Position numbers and translations under genes: made by a program. Of a stretch of DNA of 60,128 nt, positions 1 to 8,523 are shown one piece after another (within the stretch, counting starts at the first letter, position 1; the number at the start of each line of letters is the position of its first letter). This stretch comes from Pseudomonas sp. ISL-84. GTDB lineage: Bacteria > Bacillota > Bacilli > Bacillales > Cytobacillaceae. The notes below the pieces were generated by a model. The model did not search any database. It saw only the letters and a program-made list of their open reading frames with translations, and was not told the DNA's origin. The stretch covers positions 17,773-77,900 of the forward strand of contig JAGGRA010000034.1 in assembly GCA_018613035.1 (NCBI GenBank). The letters run 5' to 3'.

Positions 1-44
1 GCAAGCTTTATAGTCCAAAAATAACAATCTATATGAAAAGAGCC
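1..44. mobile_element. Right end of a MITE-like repeat, cut by the window edge
   Basis: These bases match the right end of the intact element at 32541-32823: the AAGCTTTATAGTCC stretch followed by AACAATCTATATGAAAAGAGCC-like sequence that forms the right terminal inverted repeat. The rest of the copy lies outside the window, so its target duplication cannot be checked. Confidence 0.7.
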
Positions 45-72
45 ATTTTATTAAAAGCTATTTAATAACTTT

Positions 73-300
73 TGCACTCCGTTGATTGGAGCGAAGGGCG
101 CGAGACTCTCGAAAATGCATTCACATTTCCACTATGCGGTGTTTATTCGAGGATGCTTATTCAAAGTCCAGCAGGAGAAGCGGATCACACAGGCTTAGTG
201 CTTGATGAGCGGCGGATCGTCCGCGGTTCGCTGAGTTTCTTGAGCGGAAATCAACGGGCAAAGTTTATAAGCAAAAACAACAATCTATGAGAAAAGAGTC
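73..300. mobile_element. Degenerate copy of the MITE-like repeat
   Basis: The core runs from GTTGATTGGAGC at 81 to GAGCGGAAATCAAC ending at 255, as in the intact copies at 32.5, 46.1 and 54.7 kb. The right-end sequence CAACAATCTATGAGAAAAG follows. The left terminal repeat is not recognisable, and the central hairpins have several mismatches. It directly follows another copy (1-44), so the two elements sit side by side or nested. The open reading frame across it (72-290) is not a gene. Confidence 0.7.
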
Positions 301-329
301 TTATAAAAAAAGAGCCAGGTGAACTCGAT

Positions 330-1103
330 TTGATTATTACAACTGCAGGACGGACCAATCAGGAAATGAAGGAAAAGGCCAGAAGAATTGCTGCCGAATT
401 GGAAGCAGAATATATTGACAGAAATAAAAGGTCCGTGGGAACCATTCAGAAACAAGTGCAGGATGATTGCATTGTTGTGGGGAAGGAGCGCCTGGAGCTT
501 TTTCCAGTGGGTGAAAACCAGCCATTCTTTTTCCACCCCAATTCAGCAATGTTTAGAATAAAGCGACTGATAAAGGGAGAAAGTGACCCTTTTCTTCAGG
601 CAGCCCGACTTCAGAGAGGCAAAAGTATGCTGGACTGTACGCTTGGACTTGCCTCTGACAGTATTATGGCGAGCTATACTGTTGGCCAAGAAGGGGAAGT
701 AACAGGGTTGGAGGGCAACCGTTACCTCGCTTTTCTTGTGGAAAATGGGCTGAGGCAATGGGAATCAGGATTGGAATCAATGGACCAATCAATGAGGAGA
801 ATCCATGTTAAATCCACAAACTCTTTTCCTTATTTGGAAATGCTTCCTGATAATAGTTATGATGTAGTTTATTTTGATCCGATGTTCGAAGAAAACATCC
901 TTGAGTCAGATGGAATCAAAGCCCTTAGCCGATTTGCTGTATATGCAGACCTGTCGGAGGAAATAATTTTTCACGCAAAAAGAGTTGCTAAAGAGAGAGT
1001 TGTATTGAAAGACCATTTTAGAAGCTCCAGATTTAAGCAATTTGGCTTCAGAGTATATAAAAGAAAAACATCCAAGTTTCATTTCGGTGTCATTGAAAAA
1101 TGA
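330..1103 (+). CDS. ypiP: Class I SAM-dependent methyltransferase, YpiP-like
   Basis: A predicted S-adenosylmethionine-dependent methyltransferase of 257 residues. Motif I is the glycine-bearing segment LDCTLGLASD (about residues 101-110), and a DPMF motif at 183-186 is in the position of the catalytic motif IV. This DPMF is like the DPMYP of the rRNA guanine-N2 methyltransferase RsmJ, so an RNA substrate is plausible but is inference. The start is TTG at 330, with AGGTGA at 317-322 upstream and no in-frame ATG closer. In B. subtilis, ypiP lies in the same ypj/ypk neighbourhood as the YpjP, thymidylate synthase and YpkP homologues downstream here. The stop is followed by a hairpin that seems to serve the opposite strand. 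Confidence 0.8.
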   Translation: MIITTAGRTNQEMKEKARRIAAELEAEYIDRNKRSVGTIQKQVQDDCIVVGKERLELFPVGENQPFFFHPNSAMFRIKRLIKGESDPFLQAARLQRGKSMLDCTLGLASDSIMASYTVGQEGEVTGLEGNRYLAFLVENGLRQWESGLESMDQSMRRIHVKSTNSFPYLEMLPDNSYDVVYFDPMFEENILESDGIKALSRFAVYADLSEEIIFHAKRVAKERVVLKDHFRSSRFKQFGFRVYKRKTSKFHFGVIEK

Positions 1104-1127
1104 AAAAGGTGCCGTTTACGGCACCTT
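1095..1127 (-). terminator. Rho-independent terminator for the small gene at 1133-1210
   Basis: AAGGTGCCGT and its inverted copy ACGGCACCTT (1106-1127) are followed, read on the minus strand, by a T-rich run. The T-run is on the side expected for the minus-strand gene. Confidence 0.75.
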
Positions 1128-1132
1128 CACAG

Positions 1133-1210
1133 TTAATCGGCAATGGCCAGATAAACAAAATAAGCCATCAAAAGTAAGCTTGCAATAACAAAGACAAGAG
1201 ACCAATCCAT
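1133..1210 (-). CDS. Small single-pass membrane protein (25 aa), KdpF-like in size
   Basis: A 25-residue peptide beginning MDWSLVFVIAS and ending AYFVYLAIAD; nearly all of it is one hydrophobic helix. It has an ATG start preceded by AAGGGGGAAATCAGG and its own terminator just downstream, so it looks like a real gene although it is too short for routine calling. The MDWSL opening and the helix ending in (G/A)Y-x-VY-x-x-(I/L) recall KdpF, the small subunit of the Kdp potassium ATPase. No kdpABC genes are present in the window and the typical C-terminal PExF is absent. The family assignment is tentative; the gene itself is fairly well supported. Confidence 0.65.
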   Translation of the reverse strand: MDWSLVFVIASLLLMAYFVYLAIAD

Positions 1211-1350
1211 CCTGATTTCCCCCTTTTTCTTCTTCTGAACTCGTATAAAACGATTTGTTCCTTATTATTCCCGCTTTATTGCTTTGTAATCACAGGATAC
1301 TTATTTTTCACTATATAACTATTGTTTTAAAAACCTAAAAATGAAATCAA

Positions 1351-1379
1351 TTTTCATTTACTCCAAAAAGCAGTATAAT
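1351..1379 (+). promoter_or_regulatory. SigA-type promoter of the aminotransferase gene
   Basis: TTTTCA (1351-1356), a 17-bp spacer and a perfect TATAAT (1374-1379), 40 bp before the chosen start. The -35 matches 4 of 6 positions. Confidence 0.55.
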
Positions 1380-1418
1380 AGAAAAAGAGATAATAGATAC
1401 ATAGTGAGGACAGATATC

Positions 1419-2597
1419 ATGAATTTTCCTATTTCAAAAAGAATGGCATCTTTTCAGGAAAGTGTTTTTGCGGAGTTGGCACAAATTAAGAATTCTAAAC
1501 TTTCAGACGGAATTCCAATGATTGACCTAAGCATTGGCAGCCCTGATTTGCCGCCGCCAAGTTTTATTACAGATGAATTGGCTAAAAGTTCACTGAATCC
1601 GGATTTATACGGCTATTCTTTAACAGGGACAAATGAATTCCATTCCGCGGTCTGTGACTATTATAAAAGTAACTTTGGATTGTCACTTGATCCTGATTCC
1701 GAGGTGCTCCTGTTGATGGGTTCCCAGGATGGGCTTGTGCATTTGCCCATGGTTCTCTGTGACCCCGATGATTATATTCTTGTACCAGATCCGGGATATA
1801 CAGCCTATGCTGCAGGTGCAGGAATGGCTGGGGCTCAAATGTATTCAATGCCGCTGAAAAAGGAAAACAGGTTTCTTCCTGATCTGGGTGAACTACCTGA
1901 GGAAATCCTTATTAAAACAAAGTTAATGATATTGAATTTTCCAGGTAATCCTGTTCCCGCGATGGCTACTGAGGAATTTTACCTTGAAGCCATTTGTCTT
2001 GCTAAAAAGTATAACTTTGTTATAGTTCACGACTTTGCTTATTCGGAGCTTTATTATGAACGCAAGCCGCTAAGTTTTTTGTCTGTAGAAGGGGCCATGG
2101 AAGTCGGTCTGGAAATGAATTCACTGTCAAAAAGCTTTAACATGGCTGGCTGCCGGGTAGCTTATGCGGCCGGAAATAATCAGCTGATCACAATGCTGGC
2201 AAATTTCAAATCCAATTTGGATTATGGAGTATTTCTGCCGGTTCAGGCTGCAGCTTCTAAAGCGTTAAGAGATCAATCGGGCTTCTTAAACAGCTTGAGG
2301 GATATTTACAGGACCAGAAGAGATGTTTTGACAGAGGGTTTAAAAGAAATCGGCTGGAATGTCAGCAAGCCAGAAGGCTCTATGTTTTTATGGGCAGAGG
2401 TGCCTGAGCCATACAACTCAAAGGAATTTGCAATTGAATTAATTAACCGGGCGAATGTTGTGGTAACTCCAGGCAATGCTTTCGGCAAGTGGGGAGAAGG
2501 ATATGTGCGAATTGCTCTCGTTCAGCCTGAAGAAGTTTTGAAACAGGCTGCAGCCAATATCGGAAAAAGCGGTATATTGAAAGAAGTCCTTGCGTAA
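1419..2597 (+). CDS. PLP-dependent class I/II aminotransferase
   Basis: A fold-type I aminotransferase of 392 residues. Visible family features are the NFPGNP loop (about 173-178), HDFAYSEL with the cofactor-binding aspartate and tyrosine (about 204-211), and SLSKSFNMAGCRV with the Schiff-base lysine (about K238). The sequence resembles the LL-diaminopimelate/aspartate aminotransferase-like group; the amino acid substrate cannot be told from sequence. An in-frame start at 1341 exists, but the ATG at 1419 has GTGAGGA eight bases upstream and gives the normal N-terminus (MNFPISKRMASF), so I use it. The gene ends 12 bp before YpjP and the two are probably cotranscribed. Confidence 0.85.
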   Translation: MNFPISKRMASFQESVFAELAQIKNSKLSDGIPMIDLSIGSPDLPPPSFITDELAKSSLNPDLYGYSLTGTNEFHSAVCDYYKSNFGLSLDPDSEVLLLMGSQDGLVHLPMVLCDPDDYILVPDPGYTAYAAGAGMAGAQMYSMPLKKENRFLPDLGELPEEILIKTKLMILNFPGNPVPAMATEEFYLEAICLAKKYNFVIVHDFAYSELYYERKPLSFLSVEGAMEVGLEMNSLSKSFNMAGCRVAYAAGNNQLITMLANFKSNLDYGVFLPVQAAASKALRDQSGFLNSLRDIYRTRRDVLTEGLKEIGWNVSKPEGSMFLWAEVPEPYNSKEFAIELINRANVVVTPGNAFGKWGEGYVRIALVQPEEVLKQAAANIGKSGILKEVLA

Positions 2598-2609
2598 AGG
2601 GAAAGGTGG

Positions 2610-3206
2610 ATGAAAAGAATGCCAAAATGGCTGAGAAAATCCTTTGTTGTGCTTATAACCATTTTAACCTTTGGCATGGTTACACCGTCTCAAGCCTTAC
2701 TTTATGAAAATACGAACCAGTTAAAGGCTTCTAAAGCATCAGACGTTGAAAATACAGATGGAAGTGCAGACTCACCTGCGGAAGATGAACAGTTTATTGA
2801 TAAAGAAGTCTTTATCAGGCAAATGGTCAAAGAAGCAGAACTGCAGTCATATGAAAAATTCGGAACAAAAATTGGCCCGGTTATTGAGGATGAGTTCAAT
2901 GAAGTTATTCTTCCGAATATTGAAAAGGCCATCCAGGATGTGACCGTTCAATTTCCTGAAGAAAGCATGGCACACTTAATGGTAACTGAAACTCCTGGGG
3001 GTGGTTTTTCCGAAAAGATCTTTCATATTGCCAATAGCCAAACGAATGAAGACGTCATCCGCTTCCATGTAAGAAGAGACCATCCGCCTCAGCAGGGTTA
3101 TTGGTTTAATTTCCATTATCATACACATCATGACAACTTTCAGGCTCATCACGAATTAGGGGCAATTTATTGGGACAAAAATACTCCTCCAAAATGGTTG
3201 AGTTAA
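2610..3206 (+). CDS. ypjP: YpjP-like exported protein
   Basis: 198 residues with a basic start (MKRMPKWLRKS), a hydrophobic stretch and an SQA signal-peptidase-like site near residue 29, so it is probably secreted or anchored outside. An acidic linker (about 43-62) leads to a conserved C-terminal half rich in histidine, with HYHTHHDNFQAHHELG near the end, which suggests metal binding (inference). I recognise it as YpjP from overall sequence and from its place beside ypiP and near thyA/dfrA. The biochemical function is unknown. The ribosome site GGGAAAGGTGG precedes the ATG. Confidence 0.75.
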   Translation: MKRMPKWLRKSFVVLITILTFGMVTPSQALLYENTNQLKASKASDVENTDGSADSPAEDEQFIDKEVFIRQMVKEAELQSYEKFGTKIGPVIEDEFNEVILPNIEKAIQDVTVQFPEESMAHLMVTETPGGGFSEKIFHIANSQTNEDVIRFHVRRDHPPQQGYWFNFHYHTHHDNFQAHHELGAIYWDKNTPPKWLS

Positions 3207-3253
3207 AAGTTTGAAATAAATTTCATATTATGAAAAAATAATTTTATGGATTA

Positions 3254-3281
3254 TGAAACTTTTCATAATATCTACCGTATA
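3254..3281 (+). promoter_or_regulatory. ECF-sigma (SigW-type) promoter of the first ter operon
   Basis: TGAAAC (3254-3259), a 16-bp spacer and CGTATA (3276-3281), a full match to the SigW consensus TGAAAC-N16-CGTA. It lies 36 bp before the terD start. The B. subtilis yceC-yceH (ter) operon is known to be driven by ECF sigma factors, which fits. Confidence 0.8.
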
Positions 3282-3316
3282 TACATTTATTCTATTTAAT
3301 GGAGGTTTGATTGGAA

Positions 3317-3898
3317 ATGGCAGTAAGCTTATCAAAAGGACAAAAAGTGGATTTAACAAAAACAAACCCTGGAATGACAAAAGTAGTAGTTGGTCTTGGA
3401 TGGGACACAAACAAATATGATGGCGGAAATGATTTTGATTTGGATTCTTCCGTTTTCCTTCTTGGAGATAGTGGAAAAGTAACCTCTGAAAGCGATTTTG
3501 TTTTCTATAACAACACAACTGGCGCTGGCGGAGCTGTTGTACATACTGGCGATAACCGTACAGGTGAAGGAGATGGCGATGACGAGCAGGTTAAAATTGA
3601 TTTGGCGAATGTACCTGCAAGCGTTCAGCGCATTACTTTTACTATTACGATTCATGATGGGGAGGCACGCAGCCAAAACTTCGGACAGGTTTCTAATTCT
3701 TATGTAAGAATCCTTAATGAGGATTCTGGTGAAGAATTGATCCGTTATGACCTTGGTGAAGATTTCTCCATTGAAACAGCACTTGTTGTAGGTGAATTAT
3801 ACAGACATAATGGAGAATGGAAATTCAGTGCAATTGGCAGCGGATATCAGGGCGGCCTTGCTGCATTGGCAAAAGATTTTGGTTTACAGGTTGGGTAA
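3317..3898 (+). CDS. terD: TerD family stress protein (YceD/YceE-like)
   Basis: A 193-residue TerD domain protein, near the usual single-domain length. It opens with [19 protein letters not shown] and carries the [21 protein letters not shown] segment and the acidic [10 protein letters not shown] segment that make up the calcium sites of TerD folds. TerD proteins are cytoplasmic, bind calcium and act with TerC in resistance to tellurite, oxidative and envelope stress. ATG at 3317 is chosen over TTG at 3311 because GGAGG (3301-3305) is better spaced and because the family begins at this methionine. The first gene after the ECF promoter; terC follows after a possible attenuator hairpin. Confidence 0.92.
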   Translation: MAVSLSKGQKVDLTKTNPGMTKVVVGLGWDTNKYDGGNDFDLDSSVFLLGDSGKVTSESDFVFYNNTTGAGGAVVHTGDNRTGEGDGDDEQVKIDLANVPASVQRITFTITIHDGEARSQNFGQVSNSYVRILNEDSGEELIRYDLGEDFSIETALVVGELYRHNGEWKFSAIGSGYQGGLAALAKDFGLQVG

Positions 3899-3920
3899 TT
3901 AAGAGGTATATTTGCATAAT

Positions 3921-3946
3921 CAGGCTCGGCAATGCCGAGTCTTTTA
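3921..3946 (+). terminator. Hairpin between terD and terC (terminator or attenuator)
   Basis: GGCTCGGC (3923-3930) pairs with GCCGAGTC (3934-3941), followed by only four Ts. Partial read-through into terC would make TerD more abundant than TerC. Confidence 0.6.
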
Positions 3947-3990
3947 TACGGACAAAATAGAATGGATTATCTAGGGGGAACAGTACAAGG

Positions 3991-4761
3991 ATGTCAGTTA
4001 TAGAAGGAATTATTCATACTTATGCCCAGTTCTTCAACTGGGAAATGTGGGTTGATGTTTTATCAAACCCTGTCAGCTGGGGATTAATTGGAACACTTGT
4101 CATTATGGAAGGTCTTTTGTCTGCGGATAATGCACTGGTACTTGCGGTTATGGTTAAGCATTTGCCGGAGGAAAAACGAAGAAAGGCGCTATTCTATGGT
4201 TTACTGGGTGCTTATATTTTCCGTTTCATAGCAATTGGTATTGGGGTTTATCTAATTGAATTTTGGTGGGTTAAAATTTTAGGTGCCGGTTATCTGGCAT
4301 GGTTATCCATCAAGTACTTTATTGACAAGAAAAAAGGTCTTGGTGCTGAAGATGAGGAAATAGAGGGCATCAATCAAGGAGGCTTGCTTGTTCGTCTGTT
4401 TGGAACCTTCTGGGGAACTGTTGCAGCTGTTGAGCTGATGGATATCGCATTCTCTGTTGACAGCGTATTAGCAGCTTTTGGGATCAGCCAGGAAATTTGG
4501 GTTCTTTTATTAGGCGGAATGCTGGGCGTATTGATGATGCGTGGGGTTGCCGGAGTTTTCTTGAAGCTTATTGATAGAATACCTGAACTTGAGACTGCAG
4601 CTTATGTATTAATTTTAATTATCGCAGCGAAGATGCTTTTAGGCGTATTTGGTGTTCATGTCGAACATGTTCATTTCTTTATCCTTCTGCTTGTTGTGTT
4701 TGCAGGAACATTCGTTGTCCACTACAGAAACAAGAAGAAAGAACAAGAAACTGCAAATTAA
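3991..4761 (+). CDS. terC: TerC family integral membrane protein (YceF-like)
   Basis: 256 residues, largely hydrophobic, with seven to eight predicted membrane helices and a charged cytoplasmic loop near residues 110-128 (DKKKGLGAEDEEIEG). The two family signatures are present: LLSADNALVLAVMVKHLP in the first half and ELMDIAFSVDSVLAAFG in the second, each with the membrane aspartates thought to bind a divalent metal. TerC proteins are implicated in metal, notably manganese, handling during protein secretion and in tellurite resistance. It has ATG with GGGGG upstream. It sits between terD and the biosynthetic module, the arrangement typical of ter islands. Confidence 0.92.
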   Translation: MSVIEGIIHTYAQFFNWEMWVDVLSNPVSWGLIGTLVIMEGLLSADNALVLAVMVKHLPEEKRRKALFYGLLGAYIFRFIAIGIGVYLIEFWWVKILGAGYLAWLSIKYFIDKKKGLGAEDEEIEGINQGGLLVRLFGTFWGTVAAVELMDIAFSVDSVLAAFGISQEIWVLLLGGMLGVLMMRGVAGVFLKLIDRIPELETAAYVLILIIAAKMLLGVFGVHVEHVHFFILLLVVFAGTFVVHYRNKKKEQETAN

Positions 4762-4789
4762 TGTTTAAACAAATATAACCAACTATCAG

Positions 4790-4828
4790 CAAAGGGAACA
4801 GACACATGTCCGCTCCCTTTCTTTTTAT
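4790..4828 (+). terminator. Terminator/attenuator after terC
   Basis: AAAGGGA (4791-4797) and TCCCTTT (4815-4821) flank a long loop and are followed by CTTTTTAT. This may limit read-through into the biosynthetic module. Confidence 0.5.
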
Positions 4829-4897
4829 CCTTTTTTGCATAAAAGGGGTAAATTGTTATGGTTTTTAACTTATAAAAGAAAGAGTGGAGCAGCAAAA

Positions 4898-6109
4898 ATG
4901 AGACTATTTTCCGATCTCCTGGATGAAAAATTAAAACAGGTCTTTTATAAAAAACCTGGATATTTTAATAAAAGATCCGATAGGGAATTGTTGGCATACT
5001 CGCTGGGGGCAACCTTATATATGCCAGCAACGAGGCCGAATATCCATCAGGATCTTCTCTCAAAAAAGCATTCCGGCCTAACCTCCATGGTCATTTGCCT
5101 GGAGGATGCAATAGGGGATGATGAGGTAGAAAGAGCAGAAGAACTGCTGTCTGCAGAGTTGGAAAGCCTCAGTATGGATTTGGCAAAAGGCCTGTGCCAC
5201 GAAGAAGATCTTCCTTTAATTTTTGTGAGAATTAGAAACTTTGAGCAGCTCCTTAGATTAAAAAGGAAAGTCCCTAATGGTTTGCATCTTTTAACAGGAT
5301 TTGTGCTGCCCAAATTTTCTCCAGAAGAGGGAAGCAGAGTCTTAAGTGAAATTAATAATCTTAATAACAATGGTTATTGCTTATACGCAATGCCGATCCT
5401 TGAGACAAAACAGATCATACAAAAAGAAACCAGGCTTCAGGAGTTAATCGGCATTAAAAAGGTTCTGGACCGGCATGAGGATTTAATACTGAATGTCAGG
5501 ATTGGAGCTACAGATTTCAGCGGACTGTATGGTATCCGCAGAAACTCGGATACAACAGTTTACGATATCGCTGTGATTAGAGATTGCATTTCCGATATCA
5601 TTAATGTATTTTTGCGCGCTGACAACCCGTACGTCATTTCCGGCCCTGTATGGGAATATTTCTCATCTAAGGAACGTCTTCTTAAGCCACAGATCAGGCA
5701 GACTCCTTTCCGGGAACGGCTGGGGCAAGATGGAATCAAGATGCGCACTGATTTGATTGATATGCATATGGATGGGTTAATTAGGGAGATAGCCATGGAT
5801 ATCTCGAATGGACTGACTGGCAAAACCATTATTCATCCTACCCATATTCGGCCTGTACAGGCTCTTAATACGGTTACCCTTGAAGAGTACCTTGATGCAA
5901 AAAGCATTGTGGATCAGGCAGATGGAAAAACAGGTGTGATGAAAAGCTCTTACCAAAATAAAATGAATGAAATTAAGCCTCACTTGTATTGGGCTAAAAA
6001 GATATTGTTAAAATCTGAAATTTACGGGGTGCTGCATGAGGAATACACATACATTGACATTCTCCAAAACGAAACATTCACTTCAGATCCTCAACTCGTT
6101 AAGCGTTGA
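4898..6109 (+). CDS. HpcH/HpaI aldolase / citrate-lyase-beta-like protein of the ter biosynthetic module
   Basis: 403 residues resembling the CitE/HpcH aldolase TIM barrel. MVICLEDAIGDDEVERA (about 64-80) holds the acidic metal-binding residues, FVRIRN (about 107-112) the substrate arginine, and LPKFSPEE a CitE-like strand. In ter islands an aldolase of this type travels with two phosphoribosyltransferases and a HAD phosphatase, and is proposed to help build a nucleoside-like metabolite; that role is computational and untested. The frame is open from 4835, but ATG at 4898 with GTGGAG upstream is the better start. The next gene begins inside its last 74 bases, suggesting translational coupling. 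Confidence 0.82.
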   Translation: MRLFSDLLDEKLKQVFYKKPGYFNKRSDRELLAYSLGATLYMPATRPNIHQDLLSKKHSGLTSMVICLEDAIGDDEVERAEELLSAELESLSMDLAKGLCHEEDLPLIFVRIRNFEQLLRLKRKVPNGLHLLTGFVLPKFSPEEGSRVLSEINNLNNNGYCLYAMPILETKQIIQKETRLQELIGIKKVLDRHEDLILNVRIGATDFSGLYGIRRNSDTTVYDIAVIRDCISDIINVFLRADNPYVISGPVWEYFSSKERLLKPQIRQTPFRERLGQDGIKMRTDLIDMHMDGLIREIAMDISNGLTGKTIIHPTHIRPVQALNTVTLEEYLDAKSIVDQADGKTGVMKSSYQNKMNEIKPHLYWAKKILLKSEIYGVLHEEYTYIDILQNETFTSDPQLVKR

Positions 6110-7412
6110 GATAGATATTACAGATAATCCATATGAGATTCCTGCAGAGGACTTATTTGTTATGGCTGCGAGGATTAATAAAAAAAGATCCTTTTTGTTT
6201 GTCAGCAAGGTTCTTGGGAAGCATATTCCGATTAATCCGCAAATCGGGCTTCTGACTGGCGAACTCCTTGCCAACCGTTATATGGAAAAGGTTAAGAATA
6301 AAGAGACAGGAAAAACTTTTGAGCTTCTTTCTGCATTTAGGAATGGCACACGGGCCTATAACGGAAGACCTTTTATTGATGACGATGAAAGACCGGTTAT
6401 TATTGGATTTGCAGAAACTGCAACCGCTCTCGGACATGCTTTTTTCCAATCGTTTAATAAAGCGGACTTCTTTCATACTACGAGGGAGGAGCTTGAGGAC
6501 AAGGATTCTGTTATTGCATTCGAAGAAGAGCATTCCCATGCCACTTCTCACCGCTGCTATATTGATGAAAGCCTTTTGGATAATAAAAGGGAAATTATCC
6601 TTGTCGACGATGAAATGACTACCGGAAAAACAGCCATAAATATCATCCGGTCCATACATGAGAGATTTCCTAGAAAAGTATATACTGTTGTATCTATTTT
6701 GGATTGGCGTTCTGATAAAGATCATAAAAATTTTGATGATCTTGAAAAGGAATTGGGTATCATCATCAATAGCGTTTCACTTCTAAAGGGCATCATTCAG
6801 GTTGTGGGCTCGCCTGATATAAGTGAAGTTCATGTAAAGCCTAGAACAGACAAAATCTCTGCTGTCATTTCATATATTCATATAAACAAAGAACTCCCGA
6901 ATCTGCTGAATCAGGCAGCCTACCCATCATTAACACTAGGTGGAGATATTAGGCATGTACCTTATGTAAAGGAATCCGGCCGGTTTGGATTGGATGCGGA
7001 AGGCCAGGCCAGGCTGAACCAGTCACTTAAGGAGATTGGGCAGTTTCTTTCCAGTAAACGGGATGGCGAGAACACTTTATGCCTCGGAACAGGCGAGTTT
7101 ATGTTTATCCCGATGAGACTCGCTTCTTTAATGGGGGATGACATAAAGTTTCATTCAACAACCCGGAGCCCGATTTTTGTAAGGAATGAAGAAAATTATG
7201 GTGCTCAATATGGATACTCTTTTCCAAATCCTGAAGATCCTGATATGGCACAGTTTGTATATAACATTCCTGAAGATCGCTACGATGAATTATTTCTATT
7301 TTTTGAAAGAGAGGTATCTCGCACTGCACTTGAACCTTTCATCAGCAATTTAAAGAGCTGCTTTAAACATATTAAGATCGTTTTCTTCAATGGAGGTGAA
7401 TCAAATGACTAG
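6036..7412 (+). CDS. Phosphoribosyltransferase with C-terminal TRSP domain (ter biosynthetic module)
   Basis: 458 residues. The N-terminal half is a type I PRTase: the PRPP loop reads VDDEMTTGKT at about 190-199, with the usual hydrophobic strand before it. The C-terminal half contains the sequence TTRSP at about 375-379, which names the TRSP domain known to follow PRTases in ter islands. Predicted reaction: transfer of a ribose-phosphate from PRPP to an unknown base or base-like acceptor. The start ATG at 6036 lies inside the aldolase gene (74-base overlap); no later in-frame start keeps the conserved N-terminus. The end overlaps the next gene by 8 bases. Confidence 0.85.
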   Translation: MRNTHTLTFSKTKHSLQILNSLSVEIDITDNPYEIPAEDLFVMAARINKKRSFLFVSKVLGKHIPINPQIGLLTGELLANRYMEKVKNKETGKTFELLSAFRNGTRAYNGRPFIDDDERPVIIGFAETATALGHAFFQSFNKADFFHTTREELEDKDSVIAFEEEHSHATSHRCYIDESLLDNKREIILVDDEMTTGKTAINIIRSIHERFPRKVYTVVSILDWRSDKDHKNFDDLEKELGIIINSVSLLKGIIQVVGSPDISEVHVKPRTDKISAVISYIHINKELPNLLNQAAYPSLTLGGDIRHVPYVKESGRFGLDAEGQARLNQSLKEIGQFLSSKRDGENTLCLGTGEFMFIPMRLASLMGDDIKFHSTTRSPIFVRNEENYGAQYGYSFPNPEDPDMAQFVYNIPEDRYDELFLFFEREVSRTALEPFISNLKSCFKHIKIVFFNGGESND

Positions 7413-8523
7413 AGTTGCAGATCAAAAGAATCAATTTGGTTCATATAGTGAAAATGATGTCGTTTTTTTATTAAAGGACTTAAGCAGTTTTTCTCTTGAG
7501 GGGACAATTGAGCAAAGGGAAAAGAATATTCAGTCCGGTCAGCATTACAGTGAAACACTGCCGATTGAGTATCAGCCTCCCCAGAATTACTTGAAGGTTT
7601 TTTGGGAAACACTTGAAGAGTACAAACGAAAAGTAGCTTTGTGCACAGGCATTGTTTCTGAACAGATATGGAGACAAAAAGGTAAAAATACGATTTTAGT
7701 ATCATTAGCAAGAGCAGGCACCCCGGTAGGCATATTAATAAAGCGGTATCTTTCTGAAATTTATGGGGTGAACCTGCCGCATTACAGCATATCAATTATC
7801 CGGGACAGGGGTCTTGATGAAAACGCAATTAAGCATATTTTAAACTCTCACCCTGGAAGCCATATCCAATTTGTTGACGGCTGGACGGGCAAAGGGGCTA
7901 TTTCGATTGAATTAACTAAGGCTTGCAAGGGGTTCTATGGGACTCATGGGGTTATGCTGGATGATACATTAGCCGTACTTGCAGATCCAGGGCATTGCAC
8001 AACTCTTTTTGGGACCAGGGAAGACTTTTTAATTCCTAGTGCATGCCTAAATTCTACGGTTTCAGGGCTGGTAAGCAGAACTGTTTTAAATCATAACTTA
8101 GTTGGGCCTGGTGATTTTCATGGTGCCAAATATTATAAAGAACTTGAAAGTGCCGATGTTTCGAATGAATATCTTTCAGTTGTGGGAAATGAGTTTCAAT
8201 CTATTAAGCAAGAAGCTGCAGAAACAGCTTCAGTCCTGATGAAAAACCGAGAGGAAGCAACCTTTCAGGGAATGAAGGAAATCCGGGAAATTAAAGAAGA
8301 ATTTAAAATTGAATCGATTAATTTTGTAAAGCCTGGTGTTGGAGAAACAACAAGAGTTCTTCTCAGAAGGCTTCCATGGAAAATTCTTATGAAAGACCCG
8401 GAGAGTCCGTATGTCCGCCATATTGTCATGCTGGCCAGGGAGCGCAATGTTGAAATTCTCCATTATCCCAACATGAGTTACACCTGCTGCGGCTTAATTA
8501 AAAAGGCGGGAAAAGAGCAATGA
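7405..8523 (+). CDS. StiP-family protein: second PRTase-like domain plus pelota-like C-terminus
   Basis: 372 residues. Databases name this family cysteine protease StiP, but the visible motif is a PRPP-loop-like VDGWTGKGAI (about 157-166) after IIRDRG, typical of a PRTase fold. A segment of about 70 residues at the C-terminus (VGETTRVLLRRLPWKI to CCGLIKKAG) resembles the pelota-type RNA-binding domain described in ter islands. I therefore regard it as PRTase-pelota, a second ribosylation enzyme perhaps acting on an RNA or nucleotide (inference). ATG at 7405 follows a perfect GGAGGTGA; the frame could open at 7390, but that ATG lies in the ribosome site. It overlaps the PRTase-TRSP gene upstream and the HAD gene downstream. 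Confidence 0.75.
   Translation: MTRVADQKNQFGSYSENDVVFLLKDLSSFSLEGTIEQREKNIQSGQHYSETLPIEYQPPQNYLKVFWETLEEYKRKVALCTGIVSEQIWRQKGKNTILVSLARAGTPVGILIKRYLSEIYGVNLPHYSISIIRDRGLDENAIKHILNSHPGSHIQFVDGWTGKGAISIELTKACKGFYGTHGVMLDDTLAVLADPGHCTTLFGTREDFLIPSACLNSTVSGLVSRTVLNHNLVGPGDFHGAKYYKELESADVSNEYLSVVGNEFQSIKQEAAETASVLMKNREEATFQGMKEIREIKEEFKIESINFVKPGVGETTRVLLRRLPWKILMKDPESPYVRHIVMLARERNVEILHYPNMSYTCCGLIKKAGKEQ

Noticed and set aside
3353..3676. Long antisense frames within terD and similar overlaps elsewhere
   Set aside because: They are shadows of well-supported genes, with no ribosome sites or family matches.
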